The position numbers were made by a program, and so were the translations under genes. Positions 7,636 through 9,141 of a stretch of DNA of 9,141 nt are shown in pieces. The DNA comes from Planctomycetota bacterium (lineage in GTDB: Bacteria; Planctomycetota; Planctomycetia; Planctomycetales; Planctomycetaceae). How positions within the stretch are numbered: position 1 is the stretch's first letter; each line of letters begins with the position of its first letter. The stretch covers positions 1 to 9,141 of the forward strand of contig JAJRTM010000737.1 of assembly GCA_024278285.1 (NCBI GenBank), written 5' to 3'. The notes beneath the pieces were generated by a model. That model saw only the letters and a list, made by a program, of their open reading frames with translations, ran no database searches and was not told where the DNA came from.

Positions 7636-8331
7636 TCAACAGAGGTTTTCCGAAAGATTTCCGATTAATGTCCAGTGTCTGTCGCTGGTTTGAGCCAGTT
7701 CTGTTTTTAATGCTGGAACACTTTGCAACATCTGCTCGACTTCCTCCAAAGTGAGTGCGGCTTCGAGAGATTGTCTGAGGAATTGTTGTTGAACTGCCGT
7801 TTCGTTCGCTGCGTGTCGCTTCACGAGCTGTTCAATTTTCGCTTTATTATCAGGGCGAAACAGGTCACGAAAGAAAAGTAATCCACCTGGTCGTAACACG
7901 CGAACGGCTTCACGAAAACAGTGGATTGGTTCTGGAACATGATGGATTAAACTGTTGGAGATGATCGCATCAAAACGATTTGCTTCCCATGAAAGATCGC
8001 AGGAATCTTCAACCTGTGCATTGATTCGATGACTTATCCCTTTTTTATCGAGGCGTTTTCTCGCATACGCAATCATGTTGGGCCCCTTGTCGACCGCGGT
8101 GACATGGCAGCGTCTTTCTTGAGCAATCAACACTTGCGGAATTAACGCTGTCCCGGTTCCCAAATCCAGAATTTCAAGTGAGGCGGCTTGCCGACATCGT
8201 TTATTCTTTGAGGCATACTGGAGGTAATCAGTCACAAACAATTGATTAATTTCGCAATGATCCATCCGGTCGTATTCAAGAACTTCGTCTTGCTCGTCCA
8301 TCAGTTCCGGTTCAAGAATTCGGTGAAGCAT
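7636..8331 (-). CDS. Class I SAM-dependent methyltransferase
   Basis: This 231-residue protein starts at ATG 8331. No strong ribosome site is seen, but the opening MLHRILEPELMDEQDE resembles the R-x-L/P-E-P-E-x-M start common in related bacterial methyltransferases, so the first ATG is preferred over ATG 8301. The Rossmann methyltransferase signature is clear: motif I ILDLGTGTA (54-62) for SAM binding, acidic Asp81 at the end of strand 2 for the ribose, VED (107-109), FDAIISNSLIHHVPEP (120-135), and the strand after LRPGG (146-150). A helical C-terminal region (160-205) may cap the substrate site. The methyl acceptor cannot be told from sequence; small-molecule, quinone-like or lipid substrates are all possible. 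It is cytoplasmic with no membrane segment. The next gene upstream on the same strand is 238 nt away and separated by a repeat, so it is probably transcribed alone. Confidence 0.88.
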   Translation of the reverse strand: MLHRILEPELMDEQDEVLEYDRMDHCEINQLFVTDYLQYASKNKRCRQAASLEILDLGTGTALIPQVLIAQERRCHVTAVDKGPNMIAYARKRLDKKGISHRINAQVEDSCDLSWEANRFDAIISNSLIHHVPEPIHCFREAVRVLRPGGLLFFRDLFRPDNKAKIEQLVKRHAANETAVQQQFLRQSLEAALTLEEVEQMLQSVPALKTELAQTSDRHWTLIGNLSENLC

Positions 8332-8348
8332 GAGAGTGATTTCTGTTA

Positions 8349-8382
8349 GTTTCTTATCATTGTAGGTTTCTTATCATTGTAG
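8349..8382. repeat. Perfect 17-bp tandem duplication abutting a REP hairpin
   Basis: The 17-mer GTTTCTTATCATTGTAG occurs twice in a row, at 8349-8365 and 8366-8382. Its last four bases, GTAG, are in the second copy exactly the tetranucleotide at the foot of the REP hairpin that begins at 8383. It lies 18 nt upstream of the methyltransferase start, so it falls in that gene's leader or promoter. Confidence 0.85.
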
Positions 8383-8506
8383 GTTAGGCTTTCCAGCCTG
8401 ACGCAATAACTCGAAAGCTTTTCGAATAGTCATTTTGAGTTCGCTGGTAAATCGAAAGTTGATTATTTTGGAAACCGCACTTGTCAGGCTGGAAAGCCTA
8501 ACCTAC
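8379..8506. repeat. Inverted pair of GTAG-tagged REP hairpins (BIME-like, family B)
   Basis: A perfect 24-bp inverted repeat (8379-8402 and 8483-8506) flanks 80 nt. In the left arm GTAG (8379-8382) precedes GTTAGGCT (8383-8390), loop TTCC, and its near-complement at 8395-8402, giving an 8-bp stem with one T/G mismatch. The right arm mirrors it and ends in CTAC (8503-8506). A central hairpin TCGAAA (8411-8416), GCT, TTTCGA (8420-8425) lies between. The stem sequence is unrelated to the pair at 4778-4880, so it belongs to a different REP family. It lies between two minus-strand genes: after the permease end and before the methyltransferase start. The translated core RLESLTY is a string I recall from spurious planctomycete ORFs, consistent with a dispersed repeat. 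Confidence 0.8.
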
Positions 8507-8569
8507 TTTTCCCTAACGTCTACTCTCCTGTTCGGCTCCGGCTACACCGGGTTAGGATCACTCGAACAT

Positions 8570-9141
8570 TTACTCCCCGCCGAGAATGGCGAGTATCACG
8601 GCTGCGGTAAGCAGGATCGCTCCGCAGAGGCGGACCAACATCCAGCGATAGGGGACCGAGGCTTCGCTGCCTCCCCAGCGTTTGGCAACAATCCAGGCTA
8701 ACACCACACTCCAGATTCCACGAGTTGCGTACATCACGTTCACACGGGTTGCATCGCCAAAAGCAGAGAGCGTGAAGACGATGAACATCGCCTGGAAGGC
8801 AATCAAAAACGTACCGATGAAAAGTGGGACGCGAATTTCCCGGTCGAAAATTTTATCGAATTGCACAAAAGGGATAAACAGGATCGAATAGAGTCCGACC
8901 ATCCAGTAGATGAGCGGAAGAAATCGTCCCGGCCCCCAAGCCGGCGCCCATTTTTGTACGAGAAGATCGAAGGTCGCAAAGGAACAGGCAGCCAGAATTG
9001 CGAAAAAGATCGTCATGAAAATATGCCGGGGGTGCCCGGAGCCAGTCCACTGAATCATGACAATTCCAATCACCGCGATCGCAGAGGCAATCCAGACCAT
9101 CATCGAAAGAGATTGGCCGCCAAAAAATGTGACCAGTATCG
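8570..9141 (-). CDS. EamA/DMT-superfamily permease, 5' partial
   Basis: The frame stays open to the right edge. The ATG at 9103 is internal, since the preceding residues ILVTFFGGQSLS read like the loop before a DMT membrane helix. About 190 residues are visible, and from the ATG six hydrophobic segments can be placed (about 3-20, 29-49, 62-82, 92-112, 119-140, 153-173). They fit the last six of the ten helices of an EamA-type drug/metabolite transporter of about 300 residues. The segment ATRVNVMYATRGIWSVVLAWIVA (118-140) has the pattern of the penultimate EamA helix. It would sit in the inner membrane as a metabolite exporter or importer; substrate unknown. The protein ends right after the last helix with a short GGE tail. 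The family call comes from topology and pattern, without a diagnostic catalytic residue. Confidence 0.75.
   Translation of the reverse strand, partial: ILVTFFGGQSLSMMVWIASAIAVIGIVMIQWTGSGHPRHIFMTIFFAILAACSFATFDLLVQKWAPAWGPGRFLPLIYWMVGLYSILFIPFVQFDKIFDREIRVPLFIGTFLIAFQAMFIVFTLSAFGDATRVNVMYATRGIWSVVLAWIVAKRWGGSEASVPYRWMLVRLCGAILLTAAVILAILGGE

Noticed and set aside
8530..8553. CCGG...CCGG mini-hairpin near the permease stop as a fourth REP-like element.
   Set aside because: The stem is only 4 bp and no GTAG/GGAG foot adjoins it; it may be a degenerate repeat, but the sequence alone does not support that.
8435..8701. An 88-codon plus-strand open frame across the second repeat pair.
   Set aside because: It translates one REP arm (RLESLTY) and then runs antisense through the end of the permease gene, so it is a repeat-derived shadow.

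Overview
The window looks like chromosomal DNA from a planctomycete, probably a Gimesia- or Rubinisphaera-like lineage. Three things point there. The first gene has the HEAT-repeat plus PVC-type cytochrome c architecture almost confined to Planctomycetes and Verrucomicrobia. There is an exported squalene-cyclase-like toroid protein. The intergenic gaps carry short dispersed palindromes that I associate with planctomycete genomes. The genus is inferred from style, not from a marker gene.

Layout, left to right. (1) nt 1-2333, plus strand: the C-terminal part of a large PVC-type haem protein (end of the propeller, HEAT-like helices, CxxCH cytochrome c domain, C-terminal beta-sandwich), cut by the left edge. 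It is followed 21 nt later by a small basic protein of unknown function (2355-2720), probably in the same operon. (2) nt 2721-3430: a 710-nt stretch with no intact gene but several relics. These are a hairpin behind the operon, a 35-codon C-terminal-like fragment on the minus strand, a repeat with GGAG-tagged and GC-rich hairpins, and a minus-strand ORF resembling the N-terminus of an IS256-family transposase. (3) nt 3431-4705, plus strand: a secreted alpha/alpha-toroid protein. (4) nt 4706-4894, between convergent genes: a perfect 23-bp inverted repeat whose arms are each GTAG-tagged hairpins. (5) nt 4895-7219, minus strand: an orphan membrane-bound hybrid histidine kinase (six membrane segments, PAS, HisKA, HATPase, receiver). 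(6) nt 7220-7635: a gap with nothing convincing. (7) nt 7636-8331, minus strand: a class I SAM-dependent methyltransferase. (8) nt 8332-8569: a 17-bp tandem duplication running into a second, unrelated 24-bp inverted pair of GTAG-tagged hairpins. (9) nt 8570-9141, minus strand: the C-terminal half of an EamA/DMT-type permease, cut by the right edge.

Apart from the first two genes, neighbours do not obviously work together; this reads as ordinary housekeeping and accessory planctomycete DNA. The strongest unexplained signal is in the gaps. Three sequence-distinct families of REP-like elements lie within 9 kb. Each has a GTAG or GGAG tetranucleotide at the foot of a hairpin, as recognised by REP-associated tyrosine transposases (RAYT/TnpA_REP). 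Two are arranged as inverted pairs (BIME-like), each with its own small central hairpin. I see no defence system, CRISPR array, tRNA or rRNA.
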